Below, piece after piece: positions 1 to 9,407 of a stretch of DNA of 39,870 nucleotides. Within the stretch, counting starts at the first letter, position 1; each line of letters starts with the position of its first letter. The position numbers and the translations under genes are program-made. The DNA comes from Chitinophagaceae bacterium (GTDB taxonomy: Bacteria; Bacteroidota; Bacteroidia; Chitinophagales; Chitinophagaceae). A model generated the notes under the pieces. That model worked only from the letters and a program-made list of their open reading frames with translations, was not told the DNA's origin and did no database searches. Location: the NCBI GenBank assembly GCA_947372235.1, contig CANBSW010000021.1:1-39870 (forward strand), written 5' to 3'.

Positions 1-1256
1 TCATCGCAGATGGCTTTTACAATTTCCGGTTTAACAGAACTGTATAATTTGATCTGTGCAAAGCCATTATTCTTGTACCTATTTACCACTTTCACCGCTT
101 CTTCTTTGGTATCGGCACGAACAATACCCAATGCCATCGGGCCAGACCCATCAATAATACCGGCTTTTAAAATCAGTGGCCCAATACCTTTATGCGAATC
201 GATGGCTTCTTTAATAGCATTGATATAATCGTATTCATTTCCACAATCGCGAACCGTTGTAACACCGGCTGCAAGATAAGCCGGGCCCCACTCTGCCTGT
301 TGAAAATGTGCGTGCATATCCCAAAGACCGGGCAGTATGGTTTTACCTTCTGCATTGATCAAGGTTGCGTTAGCCGGGATCTTTGTATTCTCCCTTTTAC
401 CCAACTTAGTGATGATCCCATTATCAATTAGGATAACTGCATTGTTGATATTCTCCTTTCCTTCAACATCAATTACATTTCCACCAACAATAGCCAATGT
501 TTTATTTTTTCCTCCAGTTAACTTCATAGAACTGCTGAAAAGTTTCATGGCATAACTGGCAGCCTTACTAATGAATTGTGGAAGAAGGGATTCATAGGCT
601 TCTCTCATCATCTCCAGTTTATCGCCTTCGGCATCGTTGGTGATGAGGCAGATAAGATTGCCTTTTTGATCTGTCCATACAATTTCATTACCCCATATCA
701 AGCCGCTGATGATGTATCTGTTCAAAATCAAATCAGTATTCTGAAAACGTACTGTTTCTTTACCATCATTTGTGATATTCACTTCTCCTTTGGGTAACAG
801 GTTAATGGATTTGGGTTTCCCATTTTTCTCCCAATATTGTAATAACACCATCTGCACAGTACCCGGTGAATAGCCTGCTACAGGAAATGAAAAAGGTTTT
901 AGTGCTTGTTTAGTAATCACACTATCTACCCAGCTAACAGACATTGTTTTTTGAATCCGAATGCTATCATTGATGGCCGAAAAACGGGATGTGCTCCCTT
1001 TAATAAAAAGACTCAGAGGTTCATGATTTTCTGTAGTAACCAGGTTCGCTTTTAATGGCACCGGTGATCCGCGATCAGTAAATAAAAAATCTACCTGATA
1101 GGAAAGCTGGTTATCCTTTTTACTGATGCTATATTTTTCCCTGCCAATATTCTGGGCAAATTTGTGAAGGAAGAAACTTCCGCTATCGATGGCAGTTTGT
1201 GAAAAACAAATACTACTGGTGAATAGAAGTTGTGCGGCTAATACTATTTTTTTCAT
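1..1256 (-). CDS. Amidohydrolase family protein with N-terminal signal peptide (3' end truncated by window edge)
   Basis: Manual translation of minus strand from ATG at 1256: MKKIVLAAQLLFTSSICFSQ..., later LPGLWDMHAHFQQAEWGPAYLAAGVTTVRDCGNEYDYINAI (HxH metal-binding motif). Open to the window edge, so absent from the ORF track. Confidence 0.85.
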   Translation of the reverse strand, partial: MKKIVLAAQLLFTSSICFSQTAIDSGSFFLHKFAQNIGREKYSISKKDNQLSYQVDFLFTDRGSPVPLKANLVTTENHEPLSLFIKGSTSRFSAINDSIRIQKTMSVSWVDSVITKQALKPFSFPVAGYSPGTVQMVLLQYWEKNGKPKSINLLPKGEVNITNDGKETVRFQNTDLILNRYIISGLIWGNEIVWTDQKGNLICLITNDAEGDKLEMMREAYESLLPQFISKAASYAMKLFSSSMKLTGGKNKTLAIVGGNVIDVEGKENINNAVILIDNGIITKLGKRENTKIPANATLINAEGKTILPGLWDMHAHFQQAEWGPAYLAAGVTTVRDCGNEYDYINAIKEAIDSHKGIGPLILKAGIIDGSGPMALGIVRADTKEEAVKVVNRYKNNGFAQIKLYSSVKPEIVKAICD

Positions 1257-1362
1257 GGTATTGAATTGGGTACAAACTAATGTTTGATAGATTTATTTTT
1301 TTAGACTAAATATAAGCAATCTCAGATTGAAATATTGTTTCGAATAGAATAAGCTGCTGCAC

Positions 1363-1514
1363 CACCCCGCCCTTCGCTAAGCCGCTGGGGCGCCCCTCCT
1401 CACGGGTGAGGAGAGGAAATTTTATTATTGTGCTTTGGCAGGTATTCTGTTGTAATAAAAATGACGAAGTGTAACTACTTCGTCATTCATTATTCTTTGT
1501 TGATATTCTTCTGT
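1363..1514. repeat. Copy 1 of a ~152-nt dispersed intergenic repeat (two hairpins)
   Basis: Closely matches 2346-2497: caccccRcccttcgctaagccgctgggg... through gatattcttctgt. Contains ctcctcac-gg-gtgaggag (1396-1413) and aatgacgaagt-gtaact-acttcgtcatt (1460-1487, perfect 11-bp stem). Confidence 0.9.
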
Positions 1515-1614
1515 TCAAAAAGGCCTGTTTGATGTTTGATTCTCAGGACTCTGTTTGTTTGTACTTCCTCAAAAGCTTTATCTACACACAGTCTTGCATT
1601 GAAGTGTCGGGGGA

Positions 1615-2217
1615 TTATTTGTAAAAGATGGGATCAAAAATGGTGTTGTTTGCTTTTTGTAATATTACCAGGAAAAGAAAAGTAAGTATGATTCCAAGCA
1701 GCAATCTTCCGGTAACGGCAATGGTGGGTTTTGCTTTTATTATCCAGATAAAAATACCCGTGATCACTAAGAAAAGAAAGATCCAATCCACTGAATGGCC
1801 ATCATAGCTAAAACCAAGTGCCGCCTGTGATTCCTGAAATTCAGTTTCATCATGTCCGCGGCCCATCATTAGAAAACGGTAGGTATATAAACCCGGACTG
1901 GCCACCGAACCCGCAAGAATGGCAGATGAATACTTTTTTGTTTTTAACAGATAAAAAATGAAAACGATCGCCGCAAATAAGACTGAACCTGCAATTCCTC
2001 CCAGTGATATATATGGCTGCAGGTGAGCTGGTATAGTATCAATCGGATATTCTTTGGCAGGTGTAGGAATTACTTTGTATCCATGAACCCAGGCGGGCAA
2101 ACAATGTCCTATTTCATGTACATATACTGCAATGAGTACTGTGGTAAAATAGATGAGCCAGGTTTTGAGTTCCTGTTTTGAAAAGTATTTGGTAAGCATT
2201 AGGGATGTTGAGATCAA
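1615..2217 (-). CDS. Small integral membrane protein with HExxH motif (M50/site-2-protease-like)
   Basis: 200 aa, several hydrophobic segments, VYVHEIGHCLPAWVHGYKV (HEIGH) in a transmembrane context. Confidence 0.6.
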   Translation of the reverse strand: MISTSLMLTKYFSKQELKTWLIYFTTVLIAVYVHEIGHCLPAWVHGYKVIPTPAKEYPIDTIPAHLQPYISLGGIAGSVLFAAIVFIFYLLKTKKYSSAILAGSVASPGLYTYRFLMMGRGHDETEFQESQAALGFSYDGHSVDWIFLFLVITGIFIWIIKAKPTIAVTGRLLLGIILTFLFLVILQKANNTIFDPIFYK

Positions 2218-2345
2218 CTATTTCAAACTACTATTAAATATACGAATACATAGAGCAAACTGTATCGCATTTATAACAGTTGGTTTGGACTTTTGCAATT
2301 ATTAATTGATTTTTTTTAACGTTGCATTATGTGAAACCCATTCAT

Positions 2346-2497
2346 CACCCCACCCTTCGCTAAGCCGCTGGGCACTCCTCCTCACGGGTGAGGGGGAAAT
2401 ATTTTGTGCTGTGCTTTGGTATGTATTCTGTTAAAAATAAAAATGACGAAGTGTAACTACTTCGTCATTCATTATTCATTGTTCGATATTCTTCTGT
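2346..2497. repeat. Copy 2 of the ~152-nt dispersed intergenic repeat
   Basis: Direct-orientation counterpart of 1363-1514; identical aatgacgaagt/acttcgtcatt hairpin at 2442-2469. Confidence 0.9.
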
Positions 2498-2532
2498 CTG
2501 AATGTTCTCTTTCAGACGTTTAATTTTCGGGA

Positions 2533-2670
2533 CGTCATTGCGAGGCACGAAGCAATCTGTGGTTTATACAGACGTGAGAATAAGGTAAAAAAAGACAGTT
2601 CAACATTTCCTTTTATTTTTCGAAGTCCCGGTTTTGCAAGACACAGATTGCTTCGTGCCTCGCAATGACG
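2533..2670. repeat. 29-bp perfect inverted repeat (REP-like) with 80-nt spacer
   Basis: cgtcattgcgaggcacgaagcaatctgtg at 2533-2561; exact reverse complement at 2642-2670, ending 2 nt from the uxuA stop codon. Confidence 0.95.
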
Positions 2671-2672
2671 GT

Positions 2673-3836
2673 TTACAACGCTCTTTCAATTCCCAATTCC
2701 AATCCTCTTAACTCGGCTAAACCACGCAGTCTTCCGATGGCGGTATAGCCGGGATAAGCTCCTGATTTTTTCAGGTCATCGAGCATCTGGTGGCCATGAT
2801 CGGGGCGCATGGGTATGGAGATATTGCGGCGTTTTTGTACCTGTACAATTTCTTTCACAACTGCATACATATCTACATCACCATCAAGGTGATCGGCTTC
2901 GAAGAAGTTGCCTTCTGCATCGCGTTTGGTACTGCGCAAATGAAGAAAATGGATATAATCGCCGAGGCGTTTTACCATGCCTGGTAAATCATTATCAGGT
3001 CTTACACCAAATGATCCTGTACAAAAACAGAAACCATTGGCAGGAGATGCTACTGCATTGCGCAGATCATTGGCATCCTCTTCTGTACTCATAATACGCG
3101 GCAATCCTAACACAGAGAATGGAGGATCATCAGGGTGGATGGCCATCACCAATCCTAAAGATTCTGCAACGGGTACTACTTCTCTTAAAAAGTAGAATAA
3201 ATGTTCTTTCAGTTTTGCACGGTCTATGCCTTCGTATTTTTTCAGGGCATCAAAAATTTGTTCGGGTGTAAACTGTTCGCGGCTTCCGGGTAACCCAAGT
3301 AAAGTATTTTTACTTAACAAATCTTTCTCTTCCTGCGACATAGAAGCAAATTTCTGTTTGCCTCTTTCTATTTCTTCCGGTGTATAATCTTTTTCGGCAC
3401 CTGGGCGTTTGAGCAAGTGCATATCAAATGCGATGAATGCTGCTTTCTCGAAATAGAGGGCACGGCTGCGGTCGGGCATTTCGAAAGCAATATCGGTTCT
3501 TACCCAGTCCAGTATGGGCATGAAATTATAGGTTACTACTTTTAAGCCGCAGGCAGCTACATTATGAAGACTGATCTTATATTTCTCTATCCACTCCTGA
3601 AAATTGCCATACTGGCGTTTGATGTCTTCATGTACGGGAAGGCTTTCTATCACGGTCCATGTCATGCCGGCCGCTTCTATCAATGCTTTGCGTTCGTTGA
3701 TGGCTTCTACTGTCCATACCTCTCCTACGGGAATCTGGTGCAGGGCCGATACTACGCCTGTGCAGCCCGACTGGCGGATATCCCAAAGATCAACCGGGTC
3801 TTCCGGTCCGTACCAACGCATTGTGTGTTGCATCAT
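2673..3836 (-). CDS. uxuA: Mannonate dehydratase
   Basis: [36 protein letters not shown]..., [32 protein letters not shown]: typical UxuA. The longer ORF (to 3884) starts inside an intergenic hairpin, so the start is placed at 3836. Confidence 0.95.
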   Translation of the reverse strand: MMQHTMRWYGPEDPVDLWDIRQSGCTGVVSALHQIPVGEVWTVEAINERKALIEAAGMTWTVIESLPVHEDIKRQYGNFQEWIEKYKISLHNVAACGLKVVTYNFMPILDWVRTDIAFEMPDRSRALYFEKAAFIAFDMHLLKRPGAEKDYTPEEIERGKQKFASMSQEEKDLLSKNTLLGLPGSREQFTPEQIFDALKKYEGIDRAKLKEHLFYFLREVVPVAESLGLVMAIHPDDPPFSVLGLPRIMSTEEDANDLRNAVASPANGFCFCTGSFGVRPDNDLPGMVKRLGDYIHFLHLRSTKRDAEGNFFEADHLDGDVDMYAVVKEIVQVQKRRNISIPMRPDHGHQMLDDLKKSGAYPGYTAIGRLRGLAELRGLELGIERAL

Positions 3837-3855
3837 GGTGTTGTGTTGAATTGTA

Positions 3856-3899
3856 AATGTTGAATTTTGAATGGATTTTCTCATTCAAAATTCAACATT
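3856..3899. repeat. Intergenic hairpin, 18-bp perfect stem, 8-nt loop
   Basis: aatgttgaattttgaatg (3856-3873) / cattcaaaattcaacatt (3882-3899); arms contain ~7-nt periodic attcaac/attcaaa units. Confidence 0.9.
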
Positions 3900-3957
3900 C
3901 AACATTTAAAATTTAATTTTTTCTGCGAAATCGATGGCGAAGAAATTTTATGAGGAT

Positions 3958-4008
3958 TTAAAAGTGAATAGTTAAAAATATTGTTCCCAATTAACTATTC
4001 ACTTTTAA
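3958..4008. repeat. Intergenic hairpin, 18-bp perfect stem, 15-nt loop, just 3' of the SSS symporter gene
   Basis: ttaaaagtgaatagttaa (3958-3975) / ttaactattcacttttaa (3991-4008). Confidence 0.92.
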
Positions 4009-4019
4009 CTCCTTACCCT

Positions 4020-5693
4020 CTACCAGAAAATAGTATAGAGTGATGCCAGTATTACGCAAATAATTAAGATCCCTACGGTGAATGCAGGACTGAGTTTGAA
4101 CATGCTTCTGTCTACTTCAAGTCCATTTGGTTTTACACCTCGTTTGTTATCCAGGATACTGATGATCCACATACCAATCATACACAATACGAATACAAAA
4201 CCCATCCTGTCTAAGAAAGGAATTTCGTAAACACCGGAATCATTTTTTGCTGCAAATCCCATGGGTTGCAAAAATGCAAGGTCCATGATCTTTGGAAGGA
4301 ATTTGAAGAAAATAGAAAATACAAATCCACCCACTGTTGCAAACAATGCTGCATTGGAAGTTGTTTTCTTCCAGAAAAAACCGAGTATGAACATGGCGAA
4401 GATACCCGGAGATACAAAGCCTGTATATTCCTGAATAAATTCAAACCCACCTTTTTTATCGATGCCCATAAACGGCGCGATGATCACACCAATGATCAAT
4501 GCCAGCACAACAGCGATCTTTCCTACCCAAACCAATTTCTTTTCGTCGGCCTGTGGATTGATTTTTTTCTGATAAATATCCAATGTGAAGATAGTGGCAA
4601 TACTATTTGCTTTACCTGCCAGCGATGCAACCACAGCTGCAGTTAATGCTGCGAAAGCAAGACCTTTCAAACCTGGTCCTAATAAGTTCAACATGGTTGG
4701 GTAAGCATTATCCTGAACGATCTCACCATTCAACATCATCTCTTCATGAAAACCTCCGTTTTGGTATAAAACATAAGCAGCAATACCTGGCAACACAACG
4801 ATCACTGGCATTAATAATTTTAAGAAGGCAGCAAATAAAATACCACTGCGGGCTGTTTTTAAATCGGCACCCAATGCACGTTGTGTAATGTATTGATTAC
4901 AACCCCAATAATTCAGATTAACGATCCACATACCACCTAACAGAACCGTTAATCCCGGCAGACTAATGAAATTTGGATTATCCTGTTTCAGGATCATGTG
5001 AAAGTGGTCATCCGCTTTACTGGTCAATAATTTCAAACCATCAAATACACCGGCACCGCCAAATTTATCAGACACCATGCTTAATGCGAGATAGGTGGTA
5101 GCCAGTCCGCCAACGATGAGGAAGAACACTTGAATTACATCTGTATATCCAATTACTTTCATTCCACCCAAAGTAATGATCACTGCAAATCCTGCGAGGA
5201 AGATCATACATAAATACAATGGCAACCCTGAAATAGCGTGAATGGCCAGTGCACCGAGGTACAATATGGAGGTAAGATTAACCACCACATATAATAATAA
5301 CCAGAACACAGCCATGATCATAGCAACTGTACTGTTATACCGCTGGTTAAGAAACTGCGGCATGGTATAAATTTTATTCTTCAGGTAAACGGGGATGAAG
5401 AATACAGCAACGATCATCAATGTTGCTGCGGCCATCCACTCGTATGCAGAAATAGCAAGACCCATTTTAAAACCGTTACCACTCATACCGATCATTTGCT
5501 CGGCAGAGATATTGGAAGCGATGAGTGAGGCACCAATGGCCCACCAGGTAAGGGATCCTTCTGCCAAAAAATAATCATGCGAAGCAGTAGTGCTTGCTTT
5601 TTTCTTACGACGATAAACCCAGTATCCGTAGCTGGCTACGATGATAAAGTAAACGAGGAAAACGATGTAATCGGCTGTTTGCAATGATTTCAT
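4020..5693 (-). CDS. Solute:sodium symporter (SSS) family sugar transporter
   Basis: 557 aa, multi-TM; ADYIVFLVYFIIVASYGYWVYRRKK...SHDYFLAEGSLTWWAIGASLIASNISAEQMIGMSGNGF, QYITQRALGA: SGLT-like. Confidence 0.92.
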   Translation of the reverse strand: MKSLQTADYIVFLVYFIIVASYGYWVYRRKKKASTTASHDYFLAEGSLTWWAIGASLIASNISAEQMIGMSGNGFKMGLAISAYEWMAAATLMIVAVFFIPVYLKNKIYTMPQFLNQRYNSTVAMIMAVFWLLLYVVVNLTSILYLGALAIHAISGLPLYLCMIFLAGFAVIITLGGMKVIGYTDVIQVFFLIVGGLATTYLALSMVSDKFGGAGVFDGLKLLTSKADDHFHMILKQDNPNFISLPGLTVLLGGMWIVNLNYWGCNQYITQRALGADLKTARSGILFAAFLKLLMPVIVVLPGIAAYVLYQNGGFHEEMMLNGEIVQDNAYPTMLNLLGPGLKGLAFAALTAAVVASLAGKANSIATIFTLDIYQKKINPQADEKKLVWVGKIAVVLALIIGVIIAPFMGIDKKGGFEFIQEYTGFVSPGIFAMFILGFFWKKTTSNAALFATVGGFVFSIFFKFLPKIMDLAFLQPMGFAAKNDSGVYEIPFLDRMGFVFVLCMIGMWIISILDNKRGVKPNGLEVDRSMFKLSPAFTVGILIICVILASLYTIFW

Positions 5694-5759
5694 AATGGCG
5701 GCGTTTGTTTGGGTTGTTTAGGGGATTTGCTTGTAAACTTTTTTTCGTCAGACGTGAGA

Positions 5760-5802
5760 CGTCAGTCGTGAGTATATTTATTTTATTTACTCACCACTGA
5801 CG
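5760..5802. repeat. Intergenic hairpin, 15-bp stem with one mismatch, built from GTGAG/GTCAG short repeats
   Basis: cgtcagtcgtgagta (5760-5774) / tactcaccactgacg (5788-5802); flanking related units extend into the araA stop codon. Confidence 0.88.
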
Positions 5803-5811
5803 ATTCACTAC

Positions 5812-7305
5812 TCACGATCTATAATACATCTCATTCCATCTCAATTCATTTTTAAATTGTGGAATGGTCGTGTCTTTTCCGATGAGTACCATTTCGATGT
5901 TTGCCATTTCGGCAAAATCGGTGAGGTGTTCGGTGGTTAAGTTTTGACTGTAGCAGCTGTGATGGGCACCTCCTGCCAGGATCCAGGCTGCGCAGCCGGA
6001 GTGCATGTTGGGATATGGTTTCCATAAAACCCTTGCTACGGGTAGTTTTGGCATGGTTTGCATTGGAGCAACGGCGATCACTTCGTTTACTACGAGGCGG
6101 AAACGGTTGCCCATATCAACGATAGAAGCATTTAATGCCGGGCCGGGTGCAGAGTTGAATACCAAACGCACCGGATCTGCTTTACCACCAATACCCAGCG
6201 GATGAATTTCACAACTTGGTTTTCCATCAGCAATACTTTCACAAATTTCAAGCATATGGCTTCCGAGTACCATGCGGTTATCGGGATTGAAATGATAAGT
6301 ATAATCTTCCATAAAACTATTACCGCCTTTCAATCCACTACCCATCACTTTCATGGCGCGAACAAGGGCGGCCGTTTTCCAGTCGCCTTCTCCTCCAAAT
6401 CCGTAACCCTTTGCCATTAAACGTTGTGAGGCAATACCCGGCAATTGTGCCATGCCGTGCAGGTCTTCGAAAGTGTCTGTATATCCCTTAAAATTTCCGG
6501 CTTCTAAAAATGTTTGTAAGCCAATCTCAATTTTTGCGGCTTCTCTCAACGACTGGCGTTGTTCTCCCCCTTTTAATAAAGAAGCTACCAATGCATAACT
6601 GGCTTCATATTCTTCTACCAATAAATCGATCTGTGCATCGGTTGTTTCGTTGATCACTTTTACCAGATCACCCACACCATAGGTATTAACACTATAACCG
6701 AATTTAATTTCAGCTTCCACTTTGTCTCCTTCTGTAACAGCTACATTGCGCATATTATCGCCAATGCGTACAAATTTTGCATTCTGCCAATCATTCCATC
6801 CGGCAGCGGCTCTTGCCCATGCATTGATCTTTCCCAATGATTCAGGATCTTCCCAATAACCTACCACCACTTTTCTGTTGAGGCGCATACGCGTCATGAT
6901 AAAACCAAACTCACGGTCGCCATGGGCGCTCTGGTTCAGATTCATGAAATCCATATCAATGGTAGCCCATGGAATATCGCGGTTAAACTGGGTATGAAAA
7001 TGGAGCATGGGTTTGTTCAGCACTTTCAATCCACCGATCCACATTTTTGCTGGAGAGAACGTATGCATCCATGCGATCACACCGATACAATCCGGTGCTG
7101 CATTGGCTTCCATGCAAACGGCATAAATTTCATCGGCCGATTTTACGGTTGGCTTATATACCACACTAACCGGGATCTCACTCGAATTGTGTAAGGATGC
7201 GGCAATGGTTTGAGAATGCTGTGCCACCTGCTGCAATGTTTCTTCGCCATATAAGTGCTGACTTCCTGTGAGGAACCACACTTCTTTCTTTTTCAAGTCT
7301 ATCAT
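5812..7305 (-). CDS. araA: L-arabinose isomerase
   Basis: [31 protein letters not shown]..., [32 protein letters not shown]: AraA. Confidence 0.98.
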   Translation of the reverse strand: MIDLKKKEVWFLTGSQHLYGEETLQQVAQHSQTIAASLHNSSEIPVSVVYKPTVKSADEIYAVCMEANAAPDCIGVIAWMHTFSPAKMWIGGLKVLNKPMLHFHTQFNRDIPWATIDMDFMNLNQSAHGDREFGFIMTRMRLNRKVVVGYWEDPESLGKINAWARAAAGWNDWQNAKFVRIGDNMRNVAVTEGDKVEAEIKFGYSVNTYGVGDLVKVINETTDAQIDLLVEEYEASYALVASLLKGGEQRQSLREAAKIEIGLQTFLEAGNFKGYTDTFEDLHGMAQLPGIASQRLMAKGYGFGGEGDWKTAALVRAMKVMGSGLKGGNSFMEDYTYHFNPDNRMVLGSHMLEICESIADGKPSCEIHPLGIGGKADPVRLVFNSAPGPALNASIVDMGNRFRLVVNEVIAVAPMQTMPKLPVARVLWKPYPNMHSGCAAWILAGGAHHSCYSQNLTTEHLTDFAEMANIEMVLIGKDTTIPQFKNELRWNEMYYRS

Positions 7306-7330
7306 ATCAATTCAATTTACAATTGTTCAT

Positions 7331-9337
7331 TTATTTTGCCAGTAATTCGATCCCTTTTATTGCGGTTGGAAACCAGACCATCATTTCTCCCTGGCCGCGA
7401 TTTGCCCAACTGTAATACGGAATAGCCGTCAAGTTATGTTTTACTGTTGAAATATTGTTCTCATTTTCGATCACTATGGCCGGAACCTGTGCTTTTAATA
7501 CGGTTACTCCTTTTAAAAGATCGGGTTTAAACTCTGTGGTAAACTGTGTATTGGCAGGAACTACCATGTTGGCAGCTTTGCCGTTATTATCCACCCATTC
7601 CGCACAATACATAATGGGGCCGCGTTGTAATGCTACTTTGCCAATATCATCGGTAAGGTTTGCATTGGCGGTTACACGCTGCACATCCATCGGAAGATCC
7701 ATTACAATAATATCGCCTTTTTTCCAGGTGCGGTTGAGTAATGCATATCCGTTCTCCATCACGTAAGGGAAATCTTCTCCATTGATTTTGATGCTTATTT
7801 TCTGAGGTTTGTTGGAAGCAAATTGATACAAAGAAGATGGAACCGCCTGGTTCTGCGCCCAACCCGGTACACGGATCCGCACATTGAATGCTTCCTGAAA
7901 AGAATTATTAATGGTGAACTTTAATCTTCCTTCCCATGGATAATTATTTTCCTGTACAATCTGAACTCCATGTTTGTGCATGCTCAGATCTGCTTTTCCA
8001 TTGATAAATAGATTGATGAAAATATCATCCTTTTTCTGCGCATACATATATCCGGGAATGGATGGAATCAAACGAACCAGATTGGTTGGACAGCAGGAAC
8101 ATTCAAACCAACCAGAACGTGTATATTCAATATCGGCATGTTTAAAATTACCGGTGATCTGCATGGCATTGGTGTAGAAAAAAGATTTTCCATCAAGACC
8201 AATTCCTGAGATCAATCCGTTGTACAATGTTTTCTCCAACACATCAATATATTTGGAATCGCCATGCAATAAAAACATGCGTTGGTTCCAGTAAACATTT
8301 GAAATAGCGGCGCAGGTTTCGTTGTAAGCTGTAGCATTGGGTAATTCATAATTGTTGCCATAACGTTCTCCACTTCCGATTGCACCAACACTTCCTTGCA
8401 CATACATTTTCTTTTCAACCATGTTTGTCCAGATCTTATCGATGGCTGCAATCAAACTATCATCACCGGTTAATGCTGCCACATCTGCAATGGCGGAATA
8501 GAGATAGCCTGCACGAACAGCGTGGCCTTCGGCTTCATCCTGTTGGGTTACAGGAATATTATCCTGCCAGTACGCCCCATTTTTCCAGGGATCTTTGTTT
8601 TTAGAATCGTAGCCGGCATAATGGCCACGCTCTTTAATAAAGAATGCTGCCGTGGCAAGGTATTCAGGCTTGTTGGTTACCCGATAGAGTTTTACCAAAC
8701 CCATTTCAACAATTTCATGTCCGGGTGCTACGTGTTTTTTATCGGGACCAAATACAGAACAAACCAGATCCGCATTTTTTAAAGCGATATTGAGCAGGTT
8801 TCTTTTTTTAGTTGCCATAAAATGTGCAACAGCGGCTTCGTACAAATGACCTGCATTATAGAGTTCATGACTTAATTCGCGCTCCTTCTCCCATCTTTCT
8901 TTACCTGACCATGAATGAACGGCTTTGGGATCGATGGTACGTGCCGTATACAGATAACCATCTGGCTCCTGCGCATTGCCAATGATGACGATGAGAGAAT
9001 CAATATATTTTTCCAGGGCAGGATCTGGATACAAAGCCAATGAATAAGAAGCTCCTTCAATGGTTTTATAAATATCCGTATCATCAAAAGGATACTTGGT
9101 ACAGAACTTCCCGGATTTCTGTGCGGCCATTACAAAGTTCTTGATCCTTCCTGTATTCTCACATCTTTCAAAAGAAGCAGGAATGGTTACAGAACGGTTT
9201 ACCTGAATACGGGGCAACCAGAAATTATCAGTCAATGAAACCTGCGTGAATGGAACGGATTGTATGGCATAATCTTTCTGTTGTCCGTAAAGAACAGCGG
9301 TAGAAAGTATGGCGAGGAGGACAATCGTTTTTTTCAT
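7331..9337 (-). CDS. GH127-family beta-L-arabinofuranosidase-like protein (DUF1680), secreted
   Basis: LTDNFWLPRIQVNR..., HEIVEMGLVKLYRVT, NETCAAISNVYWNQRMFLLHGDSKYIDVLEKTLYN, ECSCCPTNLVRLI. Start set at MKKTIVLLAILSTAVLYGQ (9337); the longer ORF reads through a heptamer repeat. Confidence 0.88.
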   Translation of the reverse strand: MKKTIVLLAILSTAVLYGQQKDYAIQSVPFTQVSLTDNFWLPRIQVNRSVTIPASFERCENTGRIKNFVMAAQKSGKFCTKYPFDDTDIYKTIEGASYSLALYPDPALEKYIDSLIVIIGNAQEPDGYLYTARTIDPKAVHSWSGKERWEKERELSHELYNAGHLYEAAVAHFMATKKRNLLNIALKNADLVCSVFGPDKKHVAPGHEIVEMGLVKLYRVTNKPEYLATAAFFIKERGHYAGYDSKNKDPWKNGAYWQDNIPVTQQDEAEGHAVRAGYLYSAIADVAALTGDDSLIAAIDKIWTNMVEKKMYVQGSVGAIGSGERYGNNYELPNATAYNETCAAISNVYWNQRMFLLHGDSKYIDVLEKTLYNGLISGIGLDGKSFFYTNAMQITGNFKHADIEYTRSGWFECSCCPTNLVRLIPSIPGYMYAQKKDDIFINLFINGKADLSMHKHGVQIVQENNYPWEGRLKFTINNSFQEAFNVRIRVPGWAQNQAVPSSLYQFASNKPQKISIKINGEDFPYVMENGYALLNRTWKKGDIIVMDLPMDVQRVTANANLTDDIGKVALQRGPIMYCAEWVDNNGKAANMVVPANTQFTTEFKPDLLKGVTVLKAQVPAIVIENENNISTVKHNLTAIPYYSWANRGQGEMMVWFPTAIKGIELLAK

Positions 9338-9347
9338 GCGAGATTTT

Positions 9348-9401
9348 GTGAGTAGTGAGTAGTGAGTAGTGAGTAAAAAATACTGACCACTCACTACTCA
9401 C
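9348..9401. repeat. Perfect heptamer tandem repeat (GTGAGTA)x4 plus complementary arm
   Basis: GTGAGTA at 9348-9354, 9355-9361, 9362-9368, 9369-9375; complementary ctcactactcac at 9390-9401. Confidence 0.97.
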
Positions 9402-9407
9402 AACTCA

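Noticed and set aside
1363-2497. Composite transposon interpretation of the direct repeats around the HExxH gene
   Set aside because: No transposase, no terminal inverted repeats typical of IS elements and no target-site duplication visible.
2790-3863. Plus-strand ORFs antisense to uxuA (2790-2987, 2977-3195, 3564-3863, 3604-3849), and similar antisense ORFs throughout
   Set aside because: They lie opposite strongly supported genes and have no family resemblance; antisense shadow ORFs.
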